From NCBI GenBank assembly GCA_030704615.1, contig CM060734.1, forward strand, positions 49,060,042 to 49,124,041: DNA of 64,000 bases. Direction: 5' to 3'. The position numbers and the translations under genes are program-made. The notes under the pieces were generated by a model, which worked only from the letters and a program-made list of their open reading frames with translations, was not told the origin of the DNA and made no database searches. Positions 46,782 through 60,077 of this stretch are shown one piece after another. Within the stretch, counting starts at the first letter, position 1. Each line of letters begins with the position of its first letter. The DNA comes from Takakia lepidozioides. Lineage: Eukaryota; Streptophyta; Takakiopsida; Takakiales; Takakiaceae.

Positions 46782-49700
46782 ATGGGTTCGGCTGAAGCGG
46801 AGTTTTACTCTACGGAGAAGCCTGTCCCTTTCTCGAAGGATGCTGATTCCAATGGTTACGCAATTGCACAGGAGCATCTCCTGGCAACGCGTTTCGAGTA
46901 CCAGATTGGCACTATTTTCCTCGAAAAAGAGGTCTACGATGTGCATGGGAAGTTGATCAAGTACTCATTTCAGAAACCGGATGATAATTCTCTTGTGAGT
47001 CAGTGGAGAGTGCCTCCAGGAAGATACAGGGTCGTCGGAGCTCCTCGGCGGCAGTCCAGTGGTTCGTATGTCTCCCCTGGAACAACTGGTTCTGTTGCTC
47101 AAGAGAAAATGAATATCGTCATGAAGACGGAGACCACTACTTCCACCCCAATAGTTGAGCTCTCAGACTCCTCCTCCGAGGACATTCCCAACATCCCAAT
47201 TTATGTGCGAACACCGCCTGTCGTCAAACCGGAAGTGACACACCCCATCAGTGTCATTCCTAAACTGAAGTCAATGGGAGGAATGCCCGGTTTCTAGAGT
47301 GCGGGGGATTGACTGGGAGACAGTCCCTATTGAGTGTGTGGAGTTCCTGCCGAATGCTTATGATGGGGATGTCGTCTTCGAGCTACCTCCACCTGGGTAG
47401 GATGGACCCGTCACTAGCCTCAGGAATGGACAAGAGAGGAGATGGACACCCGTGGTGCAGAACGAAGACATCCAATATTCAAAATCATCACAACCTCGTC
47501 TTCCGGAGAAGTCTGTGCAATGGGCACCTCATGTGCGAGAATTTGAATTGTAGGCATTTCCAACGGTTCAAGGTTCACAACCAGTGCGAGTGGGAGGGTG
47601 TTGCCGAAAATCCATTCAAACCCGGTGAGGCACCTCCAAGTTCCAACACTTTCGTTTGCAAGTTCTGCAAACAAGCGCCTTCCTGTCTGGCAGTGTGTGC
47701 GGCACGCAAGTACTATGTTGTTCACTGTTTGAAAAACATGACTAGAGCCTGTGTACATTTCGGATTCCACAACCATCCTGTGGCGAAGGGGGATTGCAGG
47801 GAGAGCGTTCAAACAGTGTCCAAGTTGATAAGACAGGAGTATGAGAGCAATCCAATAGCCACCACCTCCGCAATTGTGCTTGGAGCAAGCAAGAGTTTCC
47901 TGGAAAGCCATATTCTGAGTGTAGGGGACTCTGTGGGCAGGAAGCTGGACAGGCATGCCTTGGACAATGTTATGGATCACTTCTCAACCTTGAGCTCACC
48001 GAACATTAGAAACCAGGTGAATGCATTGAGGATGGGCTCTACAAACAGAGGGTATATTGATAACATTTTGGAATTGAAATCTCGGATCATGTACGACTAC
48101 ATTCAAGACAGCGTGTTCCCAGGTCAAGGATCCAACAAAGTGTACAATTTCAAAATGTCGACAGCAGGGGAGGGCAGCGGAGTGAGCCTTGTCAAGCGCA
48201 TGCAAAAAGATGGCGATTTGCAGAACTGTTTCCTTATGTTTGATCACGTCAAACGAGTGAAAGACTGGACAACAATGGCGTGCCATGTTTACGATCCTTT
48301 CTACCAGCGAGTCATGTCTATTGTAGTGTGTGACATGCAATCGGAGGATGCGGAGTCGCAGCAGCTTATGTGGAGATGTCTCATTCACGTGATGACATCC
48401 CATGGTGTGCCATCCCCAAATTTCGCTGGTTTTATGGCCGACAGTGCTCAAGCGAATTTCAATGCTGTTCGCAGTGTGTTCGGCTCAGGAGATCCAAAAG
48501 TGCCAATGCCAGGAAGAGAGCGAACATGTCTTTTCCATTGGACGCAGTCCCTTGAGAAACATACCAAGGCAGACATCAGACCGGACATGCGGACCACTCA
48601 TCTTAAACTATGCAAACAGTACAAAGATGCCAAAAGCATGGCGGAGGTGAATACTTTGTTCCAGTCGATTCGTGCCTGGTGGTTCTCATCTGGGGGTGTA
48701 TCAGAAGACAATATGAGAGCGCTGGAAGACTGGCTAGCATTTTGGCACTTCCGGTATAGACAATGGGGAGCATGCATGACAACGGTACCTGAATTTCAGA
48801 TCATGTATTCTCATTGGCTTTTTATGCATTTCCAATCATGTCTGTTGTCATGGGGTGTACCTGTCTGTCCTGATGTGTGTTTTCCCTTTTCTGCAGCACT
48901 TGTCAATTGAGGAGATGGCGGACATGCCCTCTTGCAATCTAGCGGAGACAGTGCACAATGCATGGTTGCATCAGTCTGGAAAGCGGGGGCGGGATTTGTA
49001 TCTGGCAACGGTAGATGATCTCATCCGAGCTCTGCAACAACAAACGAGATATCACGATTTCTTGAGGGGTGGCGTTGGTGGCAAAGGCCCTGACAAGTCT
49101 GAGTTGATGTTGCGAGCTGCAAAAAAATCGGGGGATCCAAACAAAATTGCCAGAGCTGTCAGCATGTGTGCGGAGGGAACTCCTCTGGTGTCCAGAGTTC
49201 CCCATCTAGAGGGCGAGGAGAGATTCGGGTCCTGTAAACGGAAATTGAACACCCCTCCTGGGTCGGATGCAGACTTGTACAGGGCGGACATGGACAACTT
49301 CTCCATTCCGCGTGTTCCATTACATGAGAGGTTCGTCTCTGGAATATCCAGTGCGGAGCAACGTTTCTCACAAAGTACGCCAACATCTCCCACTCTCAAT
49401 CAGTCGAACTTGCTCTCGCCTGTGGTGGAGTCCACCTGCTCCAACGAAGTGTGGCATATAGAACGCATAAGAGCTGGGTCTCGAGTGAAGTGCTCCGCAA
49501 TCAGAGCCACCAATCGTGAGAAGTGCAAGTCCTTCATATCCAGAGGCAGTGCCTGCACTCCAACACCGACCTTCAACGGTTTGTTCCAGCCTTATGGGCA
49601 GCCAGAGGCGAAAAACCATAAATTTTGGTTCTGCGCTGATGACTGTGGTAGGTGCGTGCGTAGGACCGTGTGACCATCAGTGGTCATGAAGCCTCCTCCA

Positions 49701-50205
49701 CCGATCGTTTGGCCAGTCAAGGTGGGGACACATCTCACAAGTCAGGAGATTGCAATGTTGGAGGAGGCAGGGTCTCCCTTCAGCGAGAAGCCTTTGTGCG
49801 TGCAAGTGCTTCCACTTCAGGAAGTTCTAGAGTGCCACCAGCCAACCCAGATGCATGCCCGACCTTAAAGAAATGGGAAGGTAGTACGTCGTTTCCCTCC
49901 AACTGTCGAGCACTTCGGCAAGGTGGAATCTGCTCGAATGCTTCTAGGACGTGTTGCAGGCACTACGGAAGTTGCAGATCCCGGGTATGGTCGGATCTAC
50001 ACTATGATGACCTCTACATCTGCTATCCATGACTGATTCTACGACATCACAGTTTCAAATTTCCCCAACTGCACCTGTCCTGATTTTGTTGGCATGCTTT
50101 CAACAAGTTTGGGAAAGAGAGGCAAATTTGTACCCTGCAAGCATCTTTATTTTATCTTCTTGAACATAATGACTTGTGATCCCAAACGCGACATCTTCAT
50201 TCACT
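46782..50205 (+). pseudogene. MULE-type transposase, copy 2, broken at both ends
   Basis: Starts at CACCATGG. The first 172 codons are open to a TAG at 47295. Two small frame shifts follow (near 47296 and 47410). A 533-codon frame from 47309 covers the core: a WRKY/GCM1-like finger (CKFCKQAPSCLAVC...HFGFHNHP), then the MULE region with FLMFDHVKRVKDWTTMACHV, MADSAQANFNAVRSVFG and CLFHWTQSLEKH. An intron at 48785-48896 is conserved with copy 1. The next exon runs open to TGA at 49670 (copy 1 has CAA there). The SWIM finger (CTCPDFVG...CKHLYFIF) survives only in other frames with stops. Cut-and-paste transposase by family; this copy is not full-length translatable. Confidence 0.82.
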
Positions 50206-50419
50206 AGACCACAAAGTGGAGAGACGCGAAAGACGCAAGAGGAGGAAGAGACGACAACCCCAACGTAACGGCTCACTGCTAAGTGTGACAGGAGCACGCG
50301 TGCGCCGAGGCCATGCACACGTGCGGAAGAGGCCCTGGACATTGTACAGGCGGCCGCGGCCCATTGGACTGCCGCCGAAACATCAAATGTTCCGGCGGCA
50401 CAATAATGGCCACCGTCAA

Positions 50420-51545
50420 GGTCTTCTATGGTCTGCCCTAAGTCCTTCTACCTTGCCGGTCTGCCGTCGGTCTGTTGCGAGGGTCTGCCAATCGGGTCTG
50501 CCAGTCGGGTCCGTCAAACGGGTCAGACATATGGGTCCGCCGTACGATATGCCGAACGGGTTTGTCAAAAGGGTCTGCCGTGCAGGTCTGTGGCACTGGT
50601 CTGTCGCATATGTCTGGCAAAGATTGTCTGCCATCGGGGTCTGCCCAGAGTTTTCCAGGCTGGTTTGTTGGTTCGGTCTTCTCGTCTGGACTGGCATGGT
50701 GCACTCTTCTCTTCTCCTGCTCTGCCCATCTGGTCTGTGCTCTGTTTGCATTGTGTCCCCACCCGTTTCACTATTTCAATGGTCCCCGGGCTGGGTCTGT
50801 GCATCCCTGCACTGTCATGGTAACATTTGGAAGGTCCACTGGTTTGGTGTGCAAAAAATTCCGCCACACATGCCCATTTCGTCCTGCATCGATGGGTCCA
50901 CCTGCAAACAACATCCAAGAGACGGAACTCGGGAGAAAATCTGAATTTTATACAGCCAGCCATGCACATATGCTTCCGCCATTTTTGCAATGCCATTCTA
51001 CACATGCTATATGGAGGACAAGCCTCGAACAAGACAGTGTGACAAGGGAAAGGCCGATTCTCAATTGATGTCTGGTAAAATGAGTCATACTTGTTAGCAA
51101 AGACCTAAATACTTCCATTCAAGTTTGCACTGTAAACTCAATGTAAACAAGGACGTCTTCCCCGCGCTCAAACAGTCCCACGAATAGGCGAACAACAAAG
51201 CAAAAATAGTAGAAGCATATGAACAAAGGAGGCTGTGGCTTGAAACGATGGACTCCGACGTTGCCACGAGAGTCCATGGAGTCATGCAAATGGATTCTTC
51301 ACAACTGGGCGAGTCTATTGGTTCTAAACGGTCAAACAACAAACTGCAGCAAGCAACAACGACACATGATAGACAATAGAGAAAATAGAAAAGAGCAAAG
51401 GGGGTCTGAGGAGATCGGCGAGTGCCATGGCATGCCCTAAATCCGGACGGTCTGGATAAAATTGGATCTGGACGGGCAGATGCGCGCCACATAGGTCTGG
51501 GTCTGATGTGCCGGTCTGGGGTGGTCTGCCGGACGACATGCGCCA
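50420..51545. repeat. GGTCTGC repeat cluster 2
   Basis: Seven exact GGTCTGC and further GGTCTG/GGGTCCG variants, mostly at 50428-50645 and again at 51500-51535. They start about 220 bp after the copy 2 transposase. The same heptamer forms cluster 1 after the copy 1 transposase. Confidence 0.75.
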
Positions 51546-53168
51546 CCAGCGGGCAGACCAAGCTTGGGCAGACCCCAACTTGGGTAGACCCACCGGGGAC
51601 CCGATGGCGGGCGGACCCAACGGCGACCGCGGGCGGGCTGGGCGGCTGCGGGGCTGCCGACCGCGTTGCGCGGCTGGTAGGTGGGGGTGGGCGGGGTGGC
51701 AGGGCGGGGGAGGTCAACCCCGCGTCCGTGCGGCCGTGCGCGCTCTGTCCCACACGCGCGACATAAACTCCCAATTATTCAAAAATGAGTGGCCTCCAAC
51801 TACCTCACCCCATCATTGGCGGGCCTGTAGATTTGTCACACATGATTTTACTTCTCACTGTGAGATTCCAATGATAGCTGGCAAGTGGCCCTAGTTATGG
51901 GACCAGATATTGCAAAGAAAACCATACGAAGATATAAAATCTACAAACCAAGAGTTAAGGCACATAAAGTTCCCTGGATGAATCATCTGACCACTTGTGT
52001 ATATATGAGTGTCATACTCTCTCTCGTGGTTGAAGGGTCTTTGAATGCATCGATTTCTATATTATAAAGGTTTGGAACAGACACCAGGGAATTCACAAAG
52101 CAGACTCTGAATCAACATATTTCTCTCTATTTGCAGGGATGACATGAGAGACATGTACTTGATGGATTTGGTGTTGTTGTTGAAGCAATGTATTCAAACA
52201 TGTCCCAAGACCCAAACTGTGATGCGTGTGCTTGTGCACAACTCTCATTGAAACTATGGATTGCATGTCAAGCGACTTTGTGTGGACACCTGCAAAATAA
52301 GTGGGCTAAGACAACACCAAGATTTGGATAGACAACTCTCATTGCATCTGAACTAAGACCTGTGAATGGCTTTAGGAGAGAAATCGGACCCAAGGCCACT
52401 AGTATTATTTTCGGGAACCTATGGTTAATACAAAGTCAAAGATTCACATTGACAAATCAACTCTCAACTAATACAACAGTTTCATGTTGTCATGAAGTGA
52501 AACAAGAGTGAAACATGTTACCTTGAGGAGCCCCTAGAATCGGCAGTGAAGTAATTACCCATTTCAATCTTCACACATGTTGATTCCTGAATCAAATAAG
52601 TGGGCTGCCTGTTGTGAGAGCCATTAAGATCCAGCAACAGGACTGTGACTTGTATCGATTCTCTTGATGTCGATAAGTGGTTTCCTGTTTATGTCAACAA
52701 GTGGCTGTTCTAAAAGCCTCTCACTGTTCTCTCTCTCTCTCTCGAGGAAGGGGGGGAGGGAGGGGGAGATGACTGTTGCACAAAAGAATTTTATGTTGAA
52801 AACCAGAAATGTTTGGGAGCCTATCTTCCGAGGCGGTCGATCTTCATGCAAGGCCCACCCCCGAAAGGTGGCAGTACTTGCAAGTCTTATTTCTGCTAAC
52901 TCAGTTTGGAGGTTTGTTGGAGGTTTGCCAAACTCTACATGACCAATGACCAATTAAAAAAAAATGCGGTATGTGTTATTGCTTCATGTTAGATCCACCT
53001 CAAAATAGTGAGATTTTTCCGTGATCAACACAAAATAATTGCGGTATCTCGTACTGTGTCTCTGTAGTATTGTACTACCATGGCCATTACTGAAATGGTG
53101 ACCTGTTGCATGTTCATTGCGCAAGTCCACAGATGAAGAACAAGAAAGAGATAGAGACCCATGAAGAG

Positions 53169-53214
53169 AATGTACTCATAAGACGTTATTTGCCGTAGCC
53201 TTGTGGCCATTGAA
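53169..53214 (-). repeat. LINE 3' tail remnant
   Basis: AATGTACTCATAAGACGTTA, then GCCGTAGCCTTGTGGCCATT, inverse match to the LINE tail at 7095-7131. Only about 46 bases remain. Confidence 0.65.
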
Positions 53215-54839
53215 CCTTGAAGAGAGAAAAACCATGAGACCTAACAGCAGCGTGAAGAGCTCTAGAACCTCAAGAACAACACAAAGAAGGTAAACTTCAA
53301 GAGAAAAACTTGTCGGCCTACACAGGCGCGGAGCCTGGACTATGCGACGTATAAAACATTAAATCCCCAAGGCTGACAACTACATTTATGGAAAGACTGG
53401 TTGCGGAGCAAAATCCTTAGTGGATTATCTTCCACATAGAAGAGATGGGAATAAAATTGAGAGACAAAAAACTTTCATGTCACCAAGTTTTCTTTCCACA
53501 ATCTTTGAATCTTCTCAGGACTACATTTCTCCTCCATAGACTGAGAACTCTTGAATTCCTAGCTGCAATTGTTTCTGTCACCCATCGAGGCGATTGTAGA
53601 AAAATAAATTGTTTGATATGTCATTCATTGGAGAATATGCACAAAACCCATCATGTGCTTTGTGCCCTTATCCCATCGTAATAAAATTAAACAATTTAAT
53701 GTTGTGTTGTTTGCCATTGTAATGCTTGACAATTTTCCTATGGCCTCAAAAGAATGTGAGGCACAAATATTATCTAAGCCCAACATGAATACATGATCTA
53801 TCTCGTTGATGATCTTCCACAATAATTATGAATCTTTGCGATCTTTCCAGTTGAGATTTGATGCCAGATTTTTGAGGGTATCATTCTGACCGACAATATC
53901 CCAACCATATGGGAATTTGCTTAACCAACAGTCCTCTGATCACTTGAAAATTGAAAATAACGAGAGGTTAATTGACGTAATCGCAAAATAGAGAGAGCAA
54001 GATGAATCTTAATTTTGAGCCCACTAAGATGCAAATGTTTTCTGTACTCTTTTATCGTGGTGTTTTGCTCTCTATCTTTTTTTCCTACTATGATATTTTG
54101 TGTACCGAAAAAAGACTCGTGCGGAAGTAATGATGTCACTTTATCCTAAATGGCTCATACTGCCTTCTGTTTGAACAGTTGTGTTCGAAGAGAAAGTTGT
54201 CATCAAGGCCTTTTGCGTTGTTATTTTCTACTTCTTTTTCAATGCATTTCCGATTCCCTTGTTCCACCAAAAAATAAAATTTTGCACATGAGACATTTCA
54301 AGCAAAAACATGGATGACCTCTTATAACGTGTTTGTAGAATGACAGCTATTATACTAATTTGCAGCAAATGTTCCAAAGAATCTATTTAGTACACCTTCA
54401 AATCGTCACATATTGGTCATGGACAATTGCATCCCACATTCATATGATACCCATTGAGAGAGAGAAATTTGCTTAAGAATTTAGATGTTTTGACGATATT
54501 GCCCTCATATACTAGCCACAAATTATAATCTCTATATATTTCCATTTTTGTTCCATTTAAGAAAGCTACATTAATTAGGGAGACCAATAGTATTTAAGAG
54601 GCTGACTAGTAATGTGTGGAAGATAAAATTAGCTACAATTGTATATAAAATATCATTGGTCATTGCACTTATTTTTGTAAACATCAAATCCCGATAAGTT
54701 AGGGTTGCTACAATTTATATATATCTCATGTCTAATATTTGATCAGACTAAGATCTATACGGTATGGCGCATCGTTAGTTGTTGGGTGCAATGTTCTTAA
54801 CTATGATGGAAATGGATCTTCACGATTTTTTTGTTTTTT

Positions 54840-55000
54840 ATTTTTTCTTAAAATTTCAGAGAAGAGGGGACGGTGGCCCTCAAAATTTTATTGAATGGAG
54901 AAAGTCTGAAAAACAGAATATAGCAAGGAAAAAATAACCTTGCGGGGAGCCCTGCGGCAGACCAACAATGGGATACTGCCACATAACCAGGAGTCCATGA
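54840..55000 (-). pseudogene. Possible reverse-transcriptase scrap
   Basis: The minus strand around 54945-54990 reads IVGLPQGSPQGYF, like the conserved GxPQGSPLSP motif of LINE/non-LTR reverse transcriptases. It is a single motif in a short frame, with no other RT motif recognised. Low confidence. Confidence 0.25.
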
Positions 55001-57944
55001 GGTAGAGCCTAACAGAAGCTAGAGAGTTTCAGAAGCTACTATGCTTCTTTTTAGATTGATCAAAAGAGAGATGAACCTTAGATCTGCTTCTCCTAAGACT
55101 ACGCCGGTGACGCCAATTGACTTCGGGCTCTTCACCTTCAGTTGGAGAGACTCTAGCACTATGGGAGCTCCCAGCGCGTGGGGAGGGAGTTGTTCCATGT
55201 AACCCGAAGTTAAGAGGTTTTGGTGCAGAAGAAACCACCTTTTCCCTAGGATCCGTCGAAAGCAACGAGCACTTGTTGTCTCCTTCTTTCTGTGCTTCTA
55301 TGAAAAGTTGCAACCAAAACCCGCTAGGCTTACCGAGCCTATAAGAAAAAACCAGCGCACATGAATCTGTCCATCCATGAGTCAATTTCTAAACTCTTTA
55401 CATAGGGCCTCCACCTCCCAAAATGGAGAAGTGCTGCAATGCAAATGACTCTTACCAACGTCGGCAACGATCAAAGTTTTATTTCTCTCTCTATAATGGA
55501 AATGGTTATCGAAGTGAAATGAGACAGCTTGGAAGAACATGAAGATGTGGATGAAGAAAATTGTCAATGTCAATGATGTTGGGGAGCTTCAATTAGGAAA
55601 CTAATTTTTAATTTTTTTGATGTTTTGCTTGCTGGATGTAAAGAAATGATGATTTCATGTAAGGCCCATGGCCATTACGTATGAGGCGGGGAAAAATGAA
55701 TGTTCTAGATTGTGTGGAGCATGGAATGTAATAATGCGCCACCGAAGGGCGGTGGCGGTCGCCATTGCCTTGTGTGGGTGGATGGAGTGAATGTTAAACA
55801 GAAAAAAAGCATGTGTTGAGAGAGAGGAAAGGCTGGTCTTGCTCTTGTGAAGAAAGTCTGTGTGAAGAGAAGTGTTTGAATTCTCTTTTGTGTGTGGGGC
55901 TTCAATTTAGGGTTTCTGTTGACACCTATTTTGTTTTGTTTCGGGCAGGCGGGTCCCGGCCCGTGCCAACTCTATCATCAGCGCCGCCCAATCGCAAATT
56001 TCTGCCGTCGATAGCGAACGCGCAGATCTCGCCACGTGGAGTGAGCACGTGGGCGTCGTGGGTGGAGCCCGGTTCGAGGCGGCCACGTGGCCGCGATCGG
56101 CATGCCGGCTCTGATTCGCGCACAGCCTGCAGCGGATAAGCTCTGCCCTCTCGTACTCTTTTACTCACTACAAACTTACCACTAACTTACTACTCATTGC
56201 ACATAACTAACCGTCTCCACTGACTAGTAACTCACTATCCATTTTACCAACTTTATCTTATCTTTATCCATTTTGCCATAGCATCTCTGACTAGCAAAAT
56301 TCCATCCGTCCACGTCACCATCTTTCATTCATCCACCCATCAGTGCAACCATCCCCTAATCCCACATTCCATTACATACCCGACCCCTAACTAATTGAGT
56401 AACGCGAATCCCATTATGTTAATGTCAATTGAGTCAAGGCTGCTAATCACGCGGCGGACGAGCTAGGCGTGGTTTTGGTGCGGAGCCTCGAAGCCTAAAA
56501 TAATTGTAGAAATTAACATTATCATCCTATCCGGCCGACCACAAAGGAGCGGCCGGAGCTTATCCGGAGCCCCTAAGTATAGATTGCGAATGGCTTTTTC
56601 ATGGATCTTAACGTCTGTGAATTGTCAATCCTTTCTAAATAAATCCGGAGAATAACACAGAGGTCTTGAGTTCAAATCTGGCTTCCTGGGAGTGTGGTTA
56701 GCTGCACCGACCTGGTGCTGACTGTTGGGAGAGGGGTGGGTGGGAGAGGGAGAGGGAGAGGGAGAGGGATGGATGGGTTGGATGGGGATGGAGGGAATGA
56801 GGGAGGGAGTGTTGGTTAGGGTGGGGCAGGAGGGTAGTTATGGGAGGAAGGGGACAGAGAGGGGGGGCTGTTCTTGCAGTGGTGTGGGAGTGGGAGAGTA
56901 GAGAGGCTGCCACATTTAGAGAGGAATCCGGCATACGGGGCTGACTGTTTCCTTATAGGCTCCTGCCCACGAGGTGGTTATGTGTGATGTGCTTTTATTT
57001 GCAGGCTGCTAACACCCTCAGGCCTCTGGGCTGGCCTGCCTGATTTGAGAAGAGAGCTTCTGTCGCCCATTGGCTGAAGCTAAATCCAAACTAGCTTGAA
57101 GGTGCTGGCAGGGAGGGGGAGCGTTGCTTGTTGTTGTGTATGGGGGGTGACACTTTTCAAAGGAGGTAGAAAGGGAGGGAACAAAGGGAGGCATCTCAAG
57201 TCTGGTAGTAGTAGTCTGGTGGCAGTTGGGTTGGAAGAGTGGGGGCATCGGTGGACATGTTGAGGTTCAGTGACAGAAGTTATACAATAGCACCTGTGGA
57301 GGCATAGTGGGAGTAGATTTTTGGAGTGGGAGGAGGTGAGAGAGAGCTGGTGTTTCAAGGGACGGAATGGGGGTTGTGGGGAGAAGGCAGTGAGGGGAAG
57401 CAATTCATGGGTGTGTTGGAGGGTACCGGCCTGGCAAAGTGCGTCTTGTCCTGCATTGTGTGAAGTGCGAGTCCCACCCTGCGTGCTTCTTGTTGGCAAA
57501 GAGGCTGCGGGTCAATTACAGACTGTTGGGGATACTGGGATACCCAGTCAACCGTAGGCACTTTTGAGGGTATTGCCTCTCCTCATGTGAATTCGTTAAG
57601 TGATTTGATCTCACAAAGTGAGTTTTCATTTGTGTGCGGCTTGTCTTTGCACATAGACAGAGAGAGGGAGCAATAGAAGAGAGTGTGCTGGTGTGGTCTG
57701 TATGACCATAGGGTGGAGAGGAGACTGGATACTCAGAGGACGGGCAACATGTGGTGGGGAAGAGCAGGGAAGTCGCCTCACAAGTGTAGGAAAGCAGGCA
57801 GCACATCAGGAAGGAGGAGGGACTGGTGAAGCTCAACTACTTTGATGTCGTATGACAGGCTGTGCTGTGCCCTTGTTGCATCTTTGACGAGATCGTCGAG
57901 CAGGAGGGTTGGGAGACAAAGGCTTAAGGGCAATAGGACGGAAT

Positions 57945-60077
57945 ATGCAAGCTGGTAGTGAGGAGCACACATCAGGTAGTGCGCCCGCAGCAGCGGTCTG
58001 GTGGGGAGGGTCCAGTACTGACAAGGCGGTGGTGTATGAACCCGGCTTCACTGCTCCCATGCAGGCACCCCCTCATGCCCCTCCTGATGCCCAGTCTGCA
58101 CCTCCGAGAATGCAGGGCTTGCCTTCACAACCTGGTACGTACGTCTACTGAATAGGTTTTTGGAAATTCCAGGTAGGCAAGCGCTTCATGGTACATTGTG
58201 CCTGCACTATTCAGGATTGGAGCGAGATTTTGGAAAAACCCGGGTACATGAAAGAGGGAATTGTGTGCACATACAAATAAGTGAGGATGTGAGATGGGGT
58301 TAATTAGTTTGTTATATCAGGAATACTTTCTGTGTTCTGTTTCCCAGGTTAGAGGCTTCCTCTCAGGGGTGTGTGTATTTGCAGTAGGTAGTTGACCTGG
58401 TTGTGGAGAGTAGTTTCCAGTGTATATAGGGATGAGAATCAAGGAGTTAAAGCATTGAGGAAGGTGCCGGAAGCTATACAGGTCTTGGGGAATCATTGGA
58501 AGCTAGGGACTTTTGCAGTGCGAGCTGGACATTGCATGCAATTACCCAGTTGCAGCTTACCTTCCTTCGACCCAGGGTGTGTCTGTGCGGGTGAGGTGCT
58601 GACATCAGGGTTCAAGATGGATTTTTGGCAGGATTTGAAGGTGGTGGGGTAGAGCAGCAGCAGCAGCAACAGCAACAGCAGCATGCGCCACCTACTATGC
58701 CTGCCCCTGGGGAATACATGCTACCCCACACCCAGCTGGAGCTTGGCCACTCCATGGTATGTTTGCTTTTCCACATGCATGATAGTGTGTGAGCTCAGTA
58801 TGTTGGATGACATGTTTCCGATGTTGATAATCCTCTCGAGTGATACAGAGATTGCTGAAGATCCAGGTGCTCCTTTGGTTTGCCTGAAGAGACTACAGGC
58901 TGTTACAGATGTTATTCTCACTCTCGTCTCTCTGTTCAGGCTCGAGCAGCCTACCCATATGCAGATCCATATTTTGGAGGAATAGTCGCGGCATATGGTG
59001 CACAAGCTATGGTAAGTAGCTACATCCAATGTTGCTGTTGGTGTTGCCTGTATGAAATGTCTGTGATGGCAATGGTCTCCTGATCCTTGAGAAGCTTGTC
59101 AGAGGAACATTTACTGTGTAGAAGCGTGATGTGTGCTGGCAGATGTCAGAAGTTTGGGCAGCAGCTGTTTGATTTTGAAGGGCATTCTTCCTCCCCCCAC
59201 TCTCGTTTTTGGCAGGTATATGGTGTCACCTTGCAGTTGGGATAAGATTGAACATGCCAGATTAGGGGATGACATGGCTGATGAGGGTGCAGATTCACCC
59301 CCACATGCTAGGTATGCAGCAAGCACGCATGCCATTGCCATCAGAGATGATGGAGGAGGAGCCTGTATATGTCAATGCAAAACAGTATCATGGGATCCTG
59401 CGCCGACGTCAGTCTCGTGCCAAGGCTGAATCTGAAAATAAGCTCATCAAGTCCCGCAAAGTATGTTGCCTGTCCTTGAGTTTCTGTTTCAGAAGGTTGG
59501 TTAGGCAGTAATTCCTTTTTCCACAAAGCTATCTGTCTCATACTACTGTGCTTGGTGTTTGAGATTTGGGGGCCTATATAGGTTGTGGACCAGTTTGTCA
59601 AACACAGCGTCTTTCCACTCCCTGTGCATGGGAAGCATGGGTAGAACAGACTCCCACTGACATGGTGTGTGATGGCAGCCATATCTGCATGAGTCACGGC
59701 ACCAACATGCTCTCAGACGAGCAAGGGGTTGTGGAGGTCGGTTTCTGAATACAAAGCCCAAGGAGGGAGAGATGAAAGGGCATGCAGATAACCACCGGTC
59801 TTGTGAGGGGCAATCGTCACAAGATGGGAATGCATCAGACTCACAAGCATCACACTCTGGGCAAGGCATGATGGGGGGTTCAGGCGAGGCGGCAGGTTAT
59901 CACCCTGCTATGTTGGCACATAGTGGCAACAGTGCCTACAACAACCACCATCCTGCCCCGCCATTCCATTCTTCGGCTTTCCATCCTCTGCCCGGTGGCA
60001 GTGAGACTGGTGAAGGAGGTGCTAGTGGCAACAATATGGTGGTCAGTGACTCCCAACAAACTGCCGTGGCCACTTAA
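57945..60077 (+). CDS. NF-YA: NF-YA (CBF-B/HAP2) transcription factor subunit
   Basis: Five exons, 57945-58134, 58653-58756, 58940-59011, 59293-59460 and 59679-60077, phase-consistent, 310 residues. NF-YA joins the NF-YB/NF-YC dimer and reads CCAAT boxes. Visible: a poly-Gln start of exon 2 (CAG/CAA repeat), [32 protein letters not shown] and [18 protein letters not shown]. The core follows with the subunit-interaction helix [20 protein letters not shown], a linker, and the DNA-contact segment [20 protein letters not shown], split by the last intron. A Gly/His/Ser-rich tail ends QQTAVAT. The start is the ATG at 57945, since the longer frame begins with TTG. Another 5' exon is possible. Confidence 0.94.

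Larger units (their letters stand above)
41008..51770. mobile_element. Two-gene MULE-type transposon, copy 2
   Basis: Minus-strand accessory gene (41329-46165) and plus-strand transposase (46782-50205), head to head with a 616-bp divergent interval. The same layout as copy 1 (28.8-36 kb), but with the whole accessory gene retained. A GGTCTGC cluster follows the transposase. A 14-bp-arm hairpin (TGCCGCCGAAACAT / ATGTTCCGGCGGCA) sits at 50370-50400. Terminal repeats and target duplication are not established, so the outer limits are approximate. Confidence 0.7.
51771..57944. other. Long non-coding stretch before NF-YA
   Basis: No supported gene over 6 kb. It contains a LINE tail (53169-53214), a possible reverse-transcriptase scrap (54840-55000), an (A/T)-rich middle, a GC-richer segment at 55940-56130, a G/A-rich purine tract at 56720-56870 and, near 56655-56690, GAGTTCAAATC-like sequence resembling a Pol III B box. 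The last kilobase probably contains NF-YA 5' UTR and promoter. Confidence 0.5.

Noticed and set aside
47387-47408. Mini-intron of ~21 bp explaining the frame change in the copy 2 transposase
   Set aside because: Too short for a spliceosomal intron, and copy 1 has continuous coding there; frameshifts are simpler.
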